64,000 nucleotides of DNA from Vicingus serpentipes (GCA_024103385.1 JAGFIT010000015.1:1-64000); one strand, 5' to 3'; shown: positions 36,415 through 47,000, numbered from the stretch's first letter. Notes: generated by a model from the letters alone, not told the origin. Numbers and translations: made by a program.

Positions 36415-38178
36415 TTAATGTCCACCATCTTTTTCTCCATCTGCTAATGGGGTAGTTTGTGGAATAAAATCTTCTGCTGCACCTGGTTTACTGTAATCGT
36501 AAGGCCATCTGTAAACAGCTGGTATTTCTCCAGGCCAGTTTCCATGGATATGTTCAACAGGTGTTGTCCATTCTAAAGTGTTTCCTCTCCATGGGTTTTG
36601 AGGTGCTTTAGGACCTCTTAATGCACTATAAATAAAGTTAAACAAGAAAAATAATTGTCCAATTAATGCCAATATAGCAAACATACTAATCAACTCGTTT
36701 ATCTCTATCATGTTGTCAAACAATGGAAACTCTGAATTAGTGTAATATCTTCTAGGAACACCAGCATAACCTAAAAAGTGCATTGGAAAAAACACACCAT
36801 AAGCACTTACTATGGTAATCCAAAAATGTAAGTTCCCTAATTTATTATTCATCATTCTAGTAAATATTTTAGGGAACCAGTGATAAACTCCTGCAAACAT
36901 TCCAAATATTGCAGATAACCCCATTACGATATGGAAATGTCCAACAACAAAATAGGTATCATGAACATTGATATCTAATGTAGCATCACCCAAGATTAAT
37001 CCAGTCAGTCCACCAGAAATAAAGGTGGACACTAACCCAATACTAAATAATGCAGCAGGTGTAAACACAATGTTACCTTTCCATAAGGTAGTTAAGTAGT
37101 TAAATACTTTTACTGCTGATGGAATTGCAATTAATAAGGTGGTAAATGTAAATACAGCACCTAAGAATGGATTCATTCCGGTAATAAACATATGGTGCCC
37201 CCAAACAATGAATGATAAGAAAGCAATTGCTAAAATTGAACCAATCATTGCTTTGTATCCAAAGATGGGTTTACGAGACATAGTTGAAATAATTTCGGAA
37301 GTGATACCTAATGCTGGTAGTAATACAATATACACTTCAGGATGTCCTAAAAACCAGAATAAATGCTCAAATAAGATTGGGCTTCCTCCTGCATGTTCTA
37401 ATGCTTGTCCTCCAATATAGATATCAGATAAATAAAAGCTAGTTCCGAAACTTCTATCAAATACTAATAATAAAGCTGCAGACAATAATACAGGGAATGA
37501 AAGTACTCCAATAATAGCAGTAACTAAAAAAGCCCATATAGTTAAAGGCAATCTTGTCATTGTCATACCTACAGTTCTAAGGTTTAGAATTGTTACAATA
37601 TAATTCAAACTTCCTAATAAAGAAGAAACAATGAATATAGCCATAGCAACTAACCATAATGTCATTCCTAATCCAGATCCAGGAATAGCTTGTGGTAGTG
37701 CACTTAATGGAGGGTATATTGTCCAACCTGCTGATGCAGCTCCTCCTTCAACACCTAATGAAATTAACATTATTACACTTGATATAAAGAAGAACCAATA
37801 CGATAACATATTTAAAAACCCAGAAGCCATATCTCTAGCTCCAATTTGTAATGGAATTAATAAATTACTAAATGTACCACTCAATCCTGCAGTTAGTAAG
37901 AAGAATACCATAATAGTACCATGCATGGTTACTAACGATAAATATTTATCTGGAGCCATTACTCCATTTTCAGCCCAGCTACCTAGTAATAAATCGATAG
38001 CAGCAAAGCTTTCTCCAGGCCAACCTAATTGCAATCTAAATAGAGTGGACATTACAAGCCCAATAAAACCCATGATAAAACCAGTTATTAAAAACTGTTT
38101 GGATATCATTTTATGATCTTGACTAAATACGTATTTGAATAAAAAGTCTTCTTCTTCGTGATGGTGATGTGTACTCAT
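36415..38178 (-). CDS. Cytochrome c oxidase subunit I, A-type
   Basis: Catalytic haem-copper subunit that reduces oxygen to water and pumps protons. The 587 residues include the haem a ligand region LVTMHGTIMVFF, the CuB/active-site segment FWFLGHPEVYIVLLP, WGHHMFITGMNP, and HDTYFVVGHFHIVMGL with the haem ligands. The Glu of GHPEV (the D-channel gate) marks an A1-type oxidase. The N-terminus is His-rich (MSTHHHHEEED). It lies 30 bases behind subunit II. Confidence 0.97.
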   Translation of the reverse strand: MSTHHHHEEEDFLFKYVFSQDHKMISKQFLITGFIMGFIGLVMSTLFRLQLGWPGESFAAIDLLLGSWAENGVMAPDKYLSLVTMHGTIMVFFLLTAGLSGTFSNLLIPLQIGARDMASGFLNMLSYWFFFISSVIMLISLGVEGGAASAGWTIYPPLSALPQAIPGSGLGMTLWLVAMAIFIVSSLLGSLNYIVTILNLRTVGMTMTRLPLTIWAFLVTAIIGVLSFPVLLSAALLLVFDRSFGTSFYLSDIYIGGQALEHAGGSPILFEHLFWFLGHPEVYIVLLPALGITSEIISTMSRKPIFGYKAMIGSILAIAFLSFIVWGHHMFITGMNPFLGAVFTFTTLLIAIPSAVKVFNYLTTLWKGNIVFTPAALFSIGLVSTFISGGLTGLILGDATLDINVHDTYFVVGHFHIVMGLSAIFGMFAGVYHWFPKIFTRMMNNKLGNLHFWITIVSAYGVFFPMHFLGYAGVPRRYYTNSEFPLFDNMIEINELISMFAILALIGQLFFLFNFIYSALRGPKAPQNPWRGNTLEWTTPVEHIHGNWPGEIPAVYRWPYDYSKPGAAEDFIPQTTPLADGEKDGGH

Positions 38179-38208
38179 TCTTCCTATCTATATAATTAAT
38201 ATAATTCT

Positions 38209-39183
38209 TTATTGTTGAGCAAATTTCTTCTGTTCCGCAAGCCATTTGTCATAATCCTCTTGACTTTCAACTATAATATCCATTTGCATATTGTAGTGGG
38301 CTGCACCACAAATTTTATTACATAACAAAATGTATTGAAAATCTTCATTTTGAGTAATTTCTTTCATTTCTTTTGTGGTAATTTTTGGAACAAAATTAAA
38401 CTGTGTTTTTAATCCTGGAACACAGTTCATTTGTGCTCTAAAGTGGGGCATGTAAGCACTATGCATGACATCTTGCGCTCTAAAAACAAACTGCACAGGT
38501 TTTCCTACAGGTAAATGAAATTCACCTTTCACAATTCTATCATCAGCTGCCTTTTCGTCAGTAGTATCTATACCTAAAGCATTTGTTCCCTCAATTAATT
38601 TAAAATTAGCTCTACCTAAACTTCCATCTTCTCCAGCATACCTTGCTGTCCAATCAAATTGCTTAGCATACAATTCAATTAGTACATGGTCTTCTTCATT
38701 TGCAATGGGCTTCATAATGGTATTCCACTGGCTTAATCCATATAATATTAATACTGCTAATGCCACAGAAGGTACCGTAGTCCATATTATTTCTAGTTTG
38801 TTACTGTGGGTAAAATAATCTGCTTTTCTTTTTGAACTGAAAGCATATTTATATGAAAACCAAAATAAAGCAACATGTGTGATAAAGAAAACAGGTGTAA
38901 TAAACCATAAGGTAACATTCATTAAACTATCATATCCTTCTCCATGTTCAGATGCAGATACAGGCAACTTCAATCCCCACCATTTGTATACTTGCCAAAC
39001 GAAAAAACCAAAATAGGCAAACATAAAAAGCAATAGCAATAAGCCCTGTGCTTTGCCTTCTTTTTCTGTTACTTCATATATTTTTTCTCCCTTACTAGTA
39101 GCTACTAATTCTGAAACTTTAAGGACTTGAACCCCAGTTGCAACTACCATTAAAACCGCTACTATTACTAATATAGTCATCAT
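38209..39183 (-). CDS. Cytochrome c oxidase subunit II
   Basis: Carries the CuA centre that accepts electrons from cytochrome c. In 324 residues there are three hydrophobic segments: an extra N-terminal helix (TILVIVAVLMVVATGV) plus LLLLFMFAYFGFFVW and FFITHVALFWFSY. The cupredoxin domain follows, with QFDWTARYAGEDG, DVMHSAYMPHFRAQMNCVPG and the CuA ligands CNKICGAAHYNM. There is no C-terminal haem motif, so it is not the caa3 form. First gene of the oxidase operon, divided from the upstream regulator gene by 140 bases holding two palindromes. Confidence 0.95.
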   Translation of the reverse strand: MMTILVIVAVLMVVATGVQVLKVSELVATSKGEKIYEVTEKEGKAQGLLLLLFMFAYFGFFVWQVYKWWGLKLPVSASEHGEGYDSLMNVTLWFITPVFFITHVALFWFSYKYAFSSKRKADYFTHSNKLEIIWTTVPSVALAVLILYGLSQWNTIMKPIANEEDHVLIELYAKQFDWTARYAGEDGSLGRANFKLIEGTNALGIDTTDEKAADDRIVKGEFHLPVGKPVQFVFRAQDVMHSAYMPHFRAQMNCVPGLKTQFNFVPKITTKEMKEITQNEDFQYILLCNKICGAAHYNMQMDIIVESQEDYDKWLAEQKKFAQQ

Positions 39184-39282
39184 AATCTTAGACTTTCTTT
39201 ATACTGTTTATTTAATTTATGTTCTATAACATAATGGATTTGCCGAAAATATAAATTCCTTAGCTATATTGCAAATATGGCG

Positions 39283-39314
39283 ATGAAATTTTTCATAAAT
39301 AAATCGTTATTTAT
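39283..39314. promoter_or_regulatory. Pair of adjacent palindromes upstream of coxB (candidate operators)
   Basis: ATGAAA-tt-TTTCAT (39283-39296) and ATAAATAA-atcg-TTATTTAT (39295-39314) are perfect inverted repeats touching each other, about 100-130 bases upstream of subunit II and just behind the regulator gene's stop. The second has the size and 4-base centre of a Crp/Fnr-type site. It has no T-tract typical of a terminator. Confidence 0.35.
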
Positions 39315-39322
39315 ATTGATTC

Positions 39323-40018
39323 TTATTTAGCTATCTCATCTAATTTTTTAGGATTTAAAACTACAATTTTTTGCCCCTCTGTATCAATAATTTTTTCATT
39401 TTTAAATTTTGATAGTGTTCGAATCACATTTGCCGTGTTCATATTTGATATAGCTGCAATTTCTCTTCTTTTAATTTGTACAGCCAACGTTTTATTGTCT
39501 CTCTCAAAACCATAAAAATCAACCAGCTGATTAATTGCAAATGCGAGCCTTGATACTAGATTACTTTGTGAAATATTGATTAGTTTATCTTGGTAAAGTA
39601 TTGATTTTTCTGACTGATTGGCAATAATTTCTATAGCTAATACAGCATTGTTTTTTATTACTTTAAAAAACTGCTCTTTGTCAATTACGCAAATAGAAGT
39701 GTCTTCTATGGCAATGGCAGTAGAAGAGCACTTTCCATTAAACATTAGGTCATCAAACCCTACGAAATCAACAGTTTTATGAAGAGATACTATAAATTCA
39801 TCTTCAACTTTCCCTTTCTTAACTAGTTTTACTTTCCCTTCATTTAAACAAATTAAGCCTCTTATTTTTTCACCTTCTTTATAAAGAATATCTCCTTTAG
39901 AAAAATTGTATTTTCTGCGTTTATGGTTTAATATTTCTAATTCTTCTTCATTTAAATTTTTAAACAAAGAATAATTCGCTTTTAAACATCCTACACAATT
40001 TCCTAGACATTCACTCAT
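39323..40018 (-). CDS. Crp/Fnr-family regulator with FNR-like cysteine set
   Basis: Predicted oxygen- or redox-sensing transcription factor. From the ATG at 40018 it has 231 residues: an N-terminal Cys cluster (C4, C8, C11 in MSECLGNCVGC), a cyclic-nucleotide-like beta roll (GDILYKEGE, ICLNEGKVKLVKKG), a dimerisation helix and a C-terminal HTH (IKRREIAAISNMNTANVIRTLSKFK). Cys110 in EDTSICVID aligns by eye with Cys122 of E. coli FNR (ETSMVCEI), so four ligands for a [4Fe-4S] cluster are present. The recognition helix keeps Arg but not the Glu/Ser of FNR. It sits between the complex III and oxidase operons. A longer start at 40042 would read into a terminator. Confidence 0.85.
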   Translation of the reverse strand: MSECLGNCVGCLKANYSLFKNLNEEELEILNHKRRKYNFSKGDILYKEGEKIRGLICLNEGKVKLVKKGKVEDEFIVSLHKTVDFVGFDDLMFNGKCSSTAIAIEDTSICVIDKEQFFKVIKNNAVLAIEIIANQSEKSILYQDKLINISQSNLVSRLAFAINQLVDFYGFERDNKTLAVQIKRREIAAISNMNTANVIRTLSKFKNEKIIDTEGQKIVVLNPKKLDEIAK

Positions 40019-40030
40019 ATTTACTTCATA

Positions 40031-40057
40031 AAAAAAGCCCAAAACAAATGGGCTTTT
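40031..40057 (-). terminator. Terminator of the alternative complex III operon
   Basis: Stem AAAAGCCC/GGGCTTTT (40033-40040 with 40050-40057) has a 9-base loop and a T run on the minus strand. It lies 20 bases after the ActF stop, separating it from the regulator gene. Confidence 0.75.
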
Positions 40058-40077
40058 AATTTAATTTTTTTCAATTC

Positions 40078-41292
40078 TTACGTATGAAGATGAACACTTT
40101 CATCATACATAGGGTGATTTTTGGTAGCTAAAGAAGCTTTAGATAAAGATCGTAAAACTGTAAAAATAAATACACCTAAAAACATGAAGAACATTCCAAT
40201 CTCTACTGCTCCTAAATGACCATGATCAAATAAAGTTCCTGGAAATACCATTACCAATACATCAATGAAATGTGCAAAAAAGATAATCAATGCAACTGGT
40301 AAAATAAAAATCGCATTTCTTTTTGCATCTCTTGACATTAAGATAAAAAATGGTAATAAGAAATTCACAAAGAAGGTACCTACATATAATAATTTATAAT
40401 CTTCAAATCTCACCATATAATAAGCTGTTTCTTCAGGAACGTTTGCATACCATATTAACATAAATTGCGCAAACCACAGATACGACCACAACATACTAAT
40501 CGCAAACATCCATTTCACTAAATCATGAATATGGTGTTCAGTAACATCTTTTAAATAGTTTTTACCTTTAAGGTATAGTACTAACACCACAGCTACAATC
40601 ATACAGGAAATCCACATACCAGAGAAGGCATACCACCCAAACAATGTGCTAAACCAGTGAACATCGATAGACATAATCCAATCCCATGCAGAAGAAACGG
40701 ATGAATAAGCAAAGAATATTAGAAAGAAAACGGACATTTTAATAGCTTTTCTGTAATTCGGAGAAACACCGTCTGCTATTTGAGATAAATCTAAAGCATC
40801 TTCGTTAAGGGAATTTTTTCTAAACCAATTCGCAAAAAACAACCAAACTCCAATAAAAACAATTGTTCTAACCCAAAAGAAAGGCAAGTTTAAGTATGCT
40901 GATTTTCCAGCTATAATAGCATCATAATGATGACTCGCAGGGTCTGTAACTCCTTCTGCCATCCAATGGTAAAAATGAGTATAATGTAATGAACTAGCTA
41001 TCAATACGGTTAAAAGAGCTGCAGCACCAATAGGCATAAAACTCATAATAGCTTGAAAAATTCTTTGAGTAGTTACACCCCACGCCATTTCAGCAACATA
41101 TTGAATGGCTAAAAAGAATACTGCTGCCAGCGAAAGGGTAAAAAAGAAATACCCATTTACTAATAAATTAGCCCACAATCGTTGATCTGTATGTCCATGA
41201 TCTGTAAATATTCCTGCCAACAACGCCACTAATCCAACAACAATTAATACTATTGATGTCATTTTTGCTTTACTTGATACTGTATATTCCAT
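40078..41292 (-). CDS. actF: Alternative complex III subunit ActF (quinol:cytochrome c oxidoreductase membrane protein)
   Basis: Polytopic membrane subunit (404 residues, about ten helices) of the NrfD-like ActF type. Recognisable parts are GLVALLAGIFTDHG, FFTLSLAAVFFLAIQYVAEMAWG, WIMSIDVHWFSTLFGWYAFSGMW and FAQFMLIWYANVPEET. With ActC it forms the quinol-binding and possibly proton-translocating membrane part of the complex. Last gene of the operon. Confidence 0.9.
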   Translation of the reverse strand: MEYTVSSKAKMTSIVLIVVGLVALLAGIFTDHGHTDQRLWANLLVNGYFFFTLSLAAVFFLAIQYVAEMAWGVTTQRIFQAIMSFMPIGAAALLTVLIASSLHYTHFYHWMAEGVTDPASHHYDAIIAGKSAYLNLPFFWVRTIVFIGVWLFFANWFRKNSLNEDALDLSQIADGVSPNYRKAIKMSVFFLIFFAYSSVSSAWDWIMSIDVHWFSTLFGWYAFSGMWISCMIVAVVLVLYLKGKNYLKDVTEHHIHDLVKWMFAISMLWSYLWFAQFMLIWYANVPEETAYYMVRFEDYKLLYVGTFFVNFLLPFFILMSRDAKRNAIFILPVALIIFFAHFIDVLVMVFPGTLFDHGHLGAVEIGMFFMFLGVFIFTVLRSLSKASLATKNHPMYDESVHLHT

Positions 41293-41326
41293 AGTTGAAA
41301 TAATATTATTTTTTAATCACTTTTTT

Positions 41327-41995
41327 TTATTCCGTTTCGGTTGCTTTGGCAACTTCCTCTATTACTTGTTCCACAATTACTGAATCAACTACCGTAGTAT
41401 TGGGTTTTTCTTCCATAAATCCAGCTCTGATGTAATGAATAATTTTCCACCTTTCTTCTTGTGTTAATTGAGAAGCATGAGAACCCATTAATCCTTTTCC
41501 ATAAGTAATCGTGTGAAACATCTTTCCTTCAGAAATAGCTAATCCAGGTGCAAATTTGACAGGCAGCGGAGGGAATTTTTCTCTTTCCACCAAGGAACCG
41601 TCACCTTGTCCTGTCGTTCCATGACAGTGAATACAAAACATTCCGTAAAGCTCTTTTCCTTCTTTTTCTATATCCTCACTATAACTGATGGGATTCTTAA
41701 GGTTTACTCCTGCTTTTTCGTAATCCTCAAAATTATTTTGATAAGCATAAGGTTGGAAACCTCTAGGTATAGTTCCTTTAACAGGTTGCTTAGCGGTCAT
41801 TTTATTTTTTAAACTTTCATCACCTTGTTGTCCTCTTAACTCACCATAATCTACGTAAGGCTCTACAGCTGGAGAACGATACATGTCAGGCATATATTCA
41901 GGAGCCATTCCATTTTTCTCTTTACAAGATGTAATAGAAATCACAGCTGCAATTAAAGTTAATTTTGATAATGTATTTAAATACGTTCTTTTCAT
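41327..41995 (-). CDS. actE: Alternative complex III subunit ActE (monohaem cytochrome c lipoprotein)
   Basis: A c-type cytochrome of about 222 residues with a lipobox-like end of the signal (VISITSCKE) and one haem motif CIHCH in MFCIHCHGTTGQGDG. A later Met (GLMGSHA) is the likely sixth ligand. It probably receives electrons within the complex. The ATG at 41995 (MKRTYLNTL) is preferred. An upstream start at 42019 overlaps ActD by 14 bases and would add eight polar residues before the signal sequence. Confidence 0.9.
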   Translation of the reverse strand: MKRTYLNTLSKLTLIAAVISITSCKEKNGMAPEYMPDMYRSPAVEPYVDYGELRGQQGDESLKNKMTAKQPVKGTIPRGFQPYAYQNNFEDYEKAGVNLKNPISYSEDIEKEGKELYGMFCIHCHGTTGQGDGSLVEREKFPPLPVKFAPGLAISEGKMFHTITYGKGLMGSHASQLTQEERWKIIHYIRAGFMEEKPNTTVVDSVIVEQVIEEVAKATETE

Positions 41996-42005
41996 CTGTA
42001 TTAAA

Positions 42006-42530
42006 TTATTTTTCGTCAATTTCTACAACACATGTTTCGTTAATTAAGGCTTTAATTTCTTCAGCACTTAATTCAGAATCAGATGCATGAATTTCCATTA
42101 CAAACTGATCATCAGTAGTCCTTGGATATGGATTCTTTGCTTTAAATCCTGGTAAAGTCCAGTTCCTTAGTAAATAAGTGATAGCCATACCATGACCAGC
42201 ACACAATACTCCGAACTCAAACGTTACAGGTACAAATGATGGGATATTTGTAAATAAAGAAAAATTAGGTTTGCCACCTATATTTAATGGCCAATCTTGA
42301 ATCATAAAGAACCACATTCCGGTTAGGGCTAATGATACTCCAATCATTCCATAAATAAAAGCAGCAATAGCTAAACGGGTTCTCTTTAAGCCAATAACAG
42401 GGTCTAAACCATGAATAGGAAACGGAGAGAATACATCTCTAATGTGAACTCCTTTTGCAACCAAATGCTTTGCACTTTCTAAAAGCACATAATCATCATC
42501 GTAAATTGCGTATATTGTTTTATCTGACAT
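42006..42530 (-). CDS. actD: Alternative complex III subunit ActD (DUF3341)
   Basis: A 174-residue membrane protein of the DUF3341 family. The N-terminal cytoplasmic domain reads YAIYDDDYVLLESAKHLV and the conserved FSPFPIHGLD precedes two helices (IAAFIYGMIGVSLALTGMWF and FVPVTFEFGVLCAGHGMAITYLL). The C-terminus is acidic. It has no cofactor motif and is a structural subunit of the complex. Confidence 0.92.
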   Translation of the reverse strand: MSDKTIYAIYDDDYVLLESAKHLVAKGVHIRDVFSPFPIHGLDPVIGLKRTRLAIAAFIYGMIGVSLALTGMWFFMIQDWPLNIGGKPNFSLFTNIPSFVPVTFEFGVLCAGHGMAITYLLRNWTLPGFKAKNPYPRTTDDQFVMEIHASDSELSAEEIKALINETCVVEIDEK

Positions 42531-42548
42531 AATTCAACTATTCTAAAA

Positions 42549-43976
42549 TTATTTTATATCTTTTTTAAATACAGGGTGAAGTTTTTTAAATTCTTCGTCA
42601 CTCATATTTTTATACCTTTCTCCAGAAGATTTTAATATTGTTTTTACTTCATTGAAAGCCAAAACTGGGAAGAACTTTAAAAACAATAAGTAAAATACGG
42701 AAAACAGCCCTATTGTTCCAATATATACACCTATATCTACCCATGTAGGGAAAAACATTCTCCATGTAGAAGGTAGATAATCTCTACTTAGACAAGTCAC
42801 GATAATATCAAAACGCTCAAACCACATTCCTATGTTAATGATGATAGAAAGAACGAAAGTCCAAGTTAAGTTTATTCTTAATTTCTTAATCCATAAAGTA
42901 GCTGGAGCAATGAAGTTACAGAAAATCAAAGACCAAAATGCCCAAGCATAAGGTCCTGTTGCTGCTCCAGCTGACATATAAACATAACTTTCATATTGAA
43001 CACCTGTGTACCAACCAATGAAAAACTCAGTAGCGTATGCTACACCAACTATACCACCAGTAACGATGATAACGATATTCATATATTCAATATGCTTTAC
43101 TGTGATAATGTACTCTAAACGCATTGCTTTTCTAGCAATTAACATCAATGTCTGAACCATGGCAAAACCAGAGAATACCGCTCCGGCAACAAAGTAAGGA
43201 GGGAAGATGGTACTGTGCCAGCCAGGAACAATTGAAGTAGCAAAATCCATAGATACAATAGAATGTACAGAGAATACCAATGGTGTTGCTAAACCTGCTA
43301 ATACCAATGACACTTCTTCGAATCGTTGCCATGCTTTTGCATTTCCTGTCCACCCAAAACTCAATAAACTGTACATCAATTTTGGAACTGGTTTTTTAGC
43401 TCTATCTCTAATGGTTGCAAAATCAGGAATTAAACCAATATACCAAAATACTAATGATACAGATAAATAAGTACTAATTGCAAATACATCCCATAAAAGA
43501 GGAGAGTTAAAGTTAACCCATAAAGAACCGAATTGATTAGGCAAAGGTAATACCCAATAAGCCATCCAAATTCTTCCCATATGAATCATAGGAAATAAAC
43601 CAGCCATAAATACAGCAAAGATGGTCATAGCTTCTGCAGGGCGGTTAATTGCCATTCTCCATTTTTGACGGAATAATAATAACACGGCAGAAATTAATGT
43701 TCCTGCGTGTCCAATTCCTACCCACCATACGAAGTTGGTAATGTCCCATGCCCAACCCATTGTATTGTTTAACCCCCAAGTACCAATTCCTGTTCCTAAT
43801 AGGTATAAAATACTACAGACACCCCATAAGGCAACGATGGTAGCTATAGTCATTAATACTTTCCACAATTTAGTAGGTTCATGTTCTATCGCGTGTAAAA
43901 CATCCTCCGTTATCTTGCTATAAGTAACATCATCTCCTAAAATTAGTGGTTCTCTTATTGCTGCTTCTTTATGCAT
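42549..43976 (-). CDS. actC: Alternative complex III subunit ActC (NrfD-like)
   Basis: A 475-residue polytopic membrane protein with about ten helices, NrfD/PsrC type. Recognisable parts are WAWDITNFVWWVGIGHAGTLISA, MTIFAVFMAGLFPMIHMGR, HSIVSMDFATSIVPGWHSTIFPPYF (split across one loop) and YTGVQYESYVYMSAG. It is the main menaquinol-oxidising membrane subunit next to the iron-sulfur protein ActB. Its start lies 43 bases behind ActB. Confidence 0.93.
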   Translation of the reverse strand: MHKEAAIREPLILGDDVTYSKITEDVLHAIEHEPTKLWKVLMTIATIVALWGVCSILYLLGTGIGTWGLNNTMGWAWDITNFVWWVGIGHAGTLISAVLLLFRQKWRMAINRPAEAMTIFAVFMAGLFPMIHMGRIWMAYWVLPLPNQFGSLWVNFNSPLLWDVFAISTYLSVSLVFWYIGLIPDFATIRDRAKKPVPKLMYSLLSFGWTGNAKAWQRFEEVSLVLAGLATPLVFSVHSIVSMDFATSIVPGWHSTIFPPYFVAGAVFSGFAMVQTLMLIARKAMRLEYIITVKHIEYMNIVIIVTGGIVGVAYATEFFIGWYTGVQYESYVYMSAGAATGPYAWAFWSLIFCNFIAPATLWIKKLRINLTWTFVLSIIINIGMWFERFDIIVTCLSRDYLPSTWRMFFPTWVDIGVYIGTIGLFSVFYLLFLKFFPVLAFNEVKTILKSSGERYKNMSDEEFKKLHPVFKKDIK

Positions 43977-44019
43977 TATTTAATATTTAATGTTCAAGGT
44001 TTAAAAGTTAAAAATTATC

Positions 44020-47000
44020 TTATGAATGATGACTTCCGCTTTCTGCTTTACTACTTTTTAAATTTCTTACTTTAGTTTGATAATAAATATTAGGTTCTTG
44101 ACCTTTTTCTTCTATCACTCTATAAGCTCTATCATTCTCCATTCCTGCTCTAACAGCACTTTCTTTATCGTTTAAATCTCCAAAAGTAATTGCGTTAGTA
44201 GGGCAAGCTGAAGAACAAGCTGTTTGTATAGCACCATCAACTACTTTAGATCCAGCTTTCTTGGCATCTAATTTACCTTCTTGGATACGTTGTACACACA
44301 TGCTACATTTTTCCATTACCCCTCTAGCACGAACTACAACATCTGGGTTTAACACCATACGCCCTAAATCATCTTGAGAAGGGTTAATATCTGTGAATTT
44401 TTTATATGCAATGTAGTTGTACCAATTAAACCTTCTTACTTTGTAAGCGCAGTTATTAGCACAATATCTTGTCCCAATACAACGGTTATAAGCCATCATA
44501 TTTAACCCTTCATTACTGTGGGTTGTAGCAGCAACTGGGCAAACTGTTTCACATCCTGCATGATTACAGTGCTGACACATCATTGGTTGATGTACCACCA
44601 TTGGATTATCTGCTGGAGTTTCCATCTCTTGGTAAGAGAAAGTAGTTCCTTTTCCTGTAGCTTTTTTAGTTTTATCTAAAGTTCCTGCAATATCACCTGG
44701 GTCTTGGAAATTACTAGCATAATATCTGTCAATTCTCATCCAGTGCATTATTCTTGCTCTTCTTACTTCATCTTTCCCGATAACAGGGACGTTGTTTTCT
44801 GCAATACATGAAGTAACACAAGCACTACAACCTGTACAAGCATTTAAATCAATAGACATTCCCCATCGGTGACCGATATTCTCAACAGGTTGATCTTTTT
44901 GCCAAATGTTAAATTCTTTAGTAAGTTTATTAACTGTTTCACCGTTTTCGTGTGCTAATAAAGTATGTGCTGGGTTATATTCTTCTTTGTTCCCTTTTTT
45001 GAAAATATCAAGAGTAGTTTCTCTGATAATAGCATCTCTACCCATGATAGTTTGATGTACTTGTGTACAAGCAATTTTGCACGGCTCATCTGTTTCAACA
45101 TCCGTCAATGTTGCAACACCAGAATAAGAAAAACCTCCTTCAGTTGAGGTTACCAATGGGTAAGCATTTTTACCAACTATTTCTTTTTGATTACCTACTT
45201 GTTTTCCGTAACCTAAAGCTAAACCAATTGTTCCTTTTGCTTGTCCTGGCTGAGGAATAATAGGTAAGTTTTCTACTGTTTTTCCATTAACTGTTACGTT
45301 TACCACATTCATGGCCTCTTCTTGACCAAACTTGGTGTTATACCCTTTTGCTTCCATGTCAGCAGGGTGCATAGATACGTAATTGTCCCAAGTAATCTTA
45401 GTAACCGGATCAGGCATTTCTTGTAACCAAGGGTTATCTGCACCAGAACCAGCTCCTACAGCCATATTCTGTGTTAGTTCAATCTCAATTGCTCCTCCTT
45501 TGATTTTGGTGATAGCTGATGCTGCTTTAGCAACATCTCCGTTAAATGTCAAAGGAGTTTCAGAAGGTGTTACAGGTATTTCTACTACACCATCATGTAA
45601 TGATTTATTCCAAAAGTCATTAAAAAATAAGGAGGAAGATTGTCTTGAAAAAATATCTCTTTCCCAAATGGTTTTGATGTAATCACTGTATGGTGCATCA
45701 TTTCCTGACCATTTTAATAATGATTCTTCGGCTTGTCTTGTATTAAATAAAGGAGATATAGTAGGTTGACCTAAAGAGTAATGACCTTCAACAGGGTTGG
45801 CATCACTCCATGATTCTAATTGATGGTTAGTTGCAGCAACGTACTTACATGCTGCAGCGGTATCGTTCATTTTAGTAGCAAAACAAACCGTTGTTTTTAC
45901 TTTCGTTAATGCTTTCTTAAAATCATCTCCTAAAGTAAATACAGGGTCAACTCCATTGATAATCAACGCATCAACTTCTCCAGCATTCATTGCCTTAATT
46001 AATTCTTGAACTTTACTATCAACTCCTTTTTTAGTATTAGAGTGTCTGTCTAAATCAATTGTTTTACCATAATTTCCGAGTTGGTTATTAATAGCATTTA
46101 CAATTGTTTGAACATTTTTGTCATTCGACCCACAAACTACAATCGATTCTCCTTTGTTAGCTTTCAATGCTTTAGCAGCAGCAGCAATTTGTTTATCGTA
46201 AGCTGTTTTTGGGGCGCTAATACTTCCGCCAATTGCTTTATAAATACCAGCCAATATAGCTCCATATTCAGAAGGCTTAACAGGAGTCCTCACATCCGTA
46301 TTGGTTCCGGTTAAAGACATGTTAGCCTCAAATTGGAAATGTTTCGACATCCAATCGTTTTCAGGCTTTCGTGTTTGTGCATAATCGTTGATGTACATTT
46401 GCGTATCTAACCAGTTACCCATAAAATCAGCTCCAACACTAACAATTGTTTTTGCTTTTTCGAAGTTGTAGGTAGGAATAGCTCTTTTTCCAAATGATTC
46501 TTCATTGGCAGTTAATATCCCTGAGTAGGAAATAGCATCGTATGATACGAGTACCTCATTATTGTTAGTTTCTTCAACATCACCTTTAGTTTCTTGAGTA
46601 ATCAATCCATTAATAATGGATTTAGCTGAAGGACTAATGATAGAACTAGAAAGTACTTTTAAATTTTTTGCTGATTTCAATTCTTTAACAACCGCAGCAT
46701 CTAATGTTTTCCAATCTGTTTCCTTACCATTCATTAAAGGAGCTTTCAAACGATTACCATCATACAAAGAAAGTACTGAAGCATTAATCCTTGCATTGAT
46801 AGCACCTTTAGTTAAAGTTGATTCAGTATTTCCAGTAATGTGGATAGGACGACCTTCTCTTGTTTTAACTAAAATAGGAGCATAGTCATGTCCATCATAA
46901 TAAGTAGAAGCATAATAATTTGCCTTACCAGGAGTTATCTCTTCAGGTTTATTTAAGTAAGGAATAGCTTTAGTAACAGGAGCTTCACAAGCTGCTAAAG

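Noticed and set aside
39295-39314. Reading the AT-rich palindrome as the regulator gene's terminator
   Set aside because: The stem has no G/C pairs and no T-tract, so it would be a poor terminator; kept only as a possible operator.
40019-40042. Longer start of the FNR-like regulator (adds eight residues)
   Set aside because: It would begin within the region of the act-operon terminator and adds no conserved residues; the ATG at 40018 directly precedes the Cys cluster.
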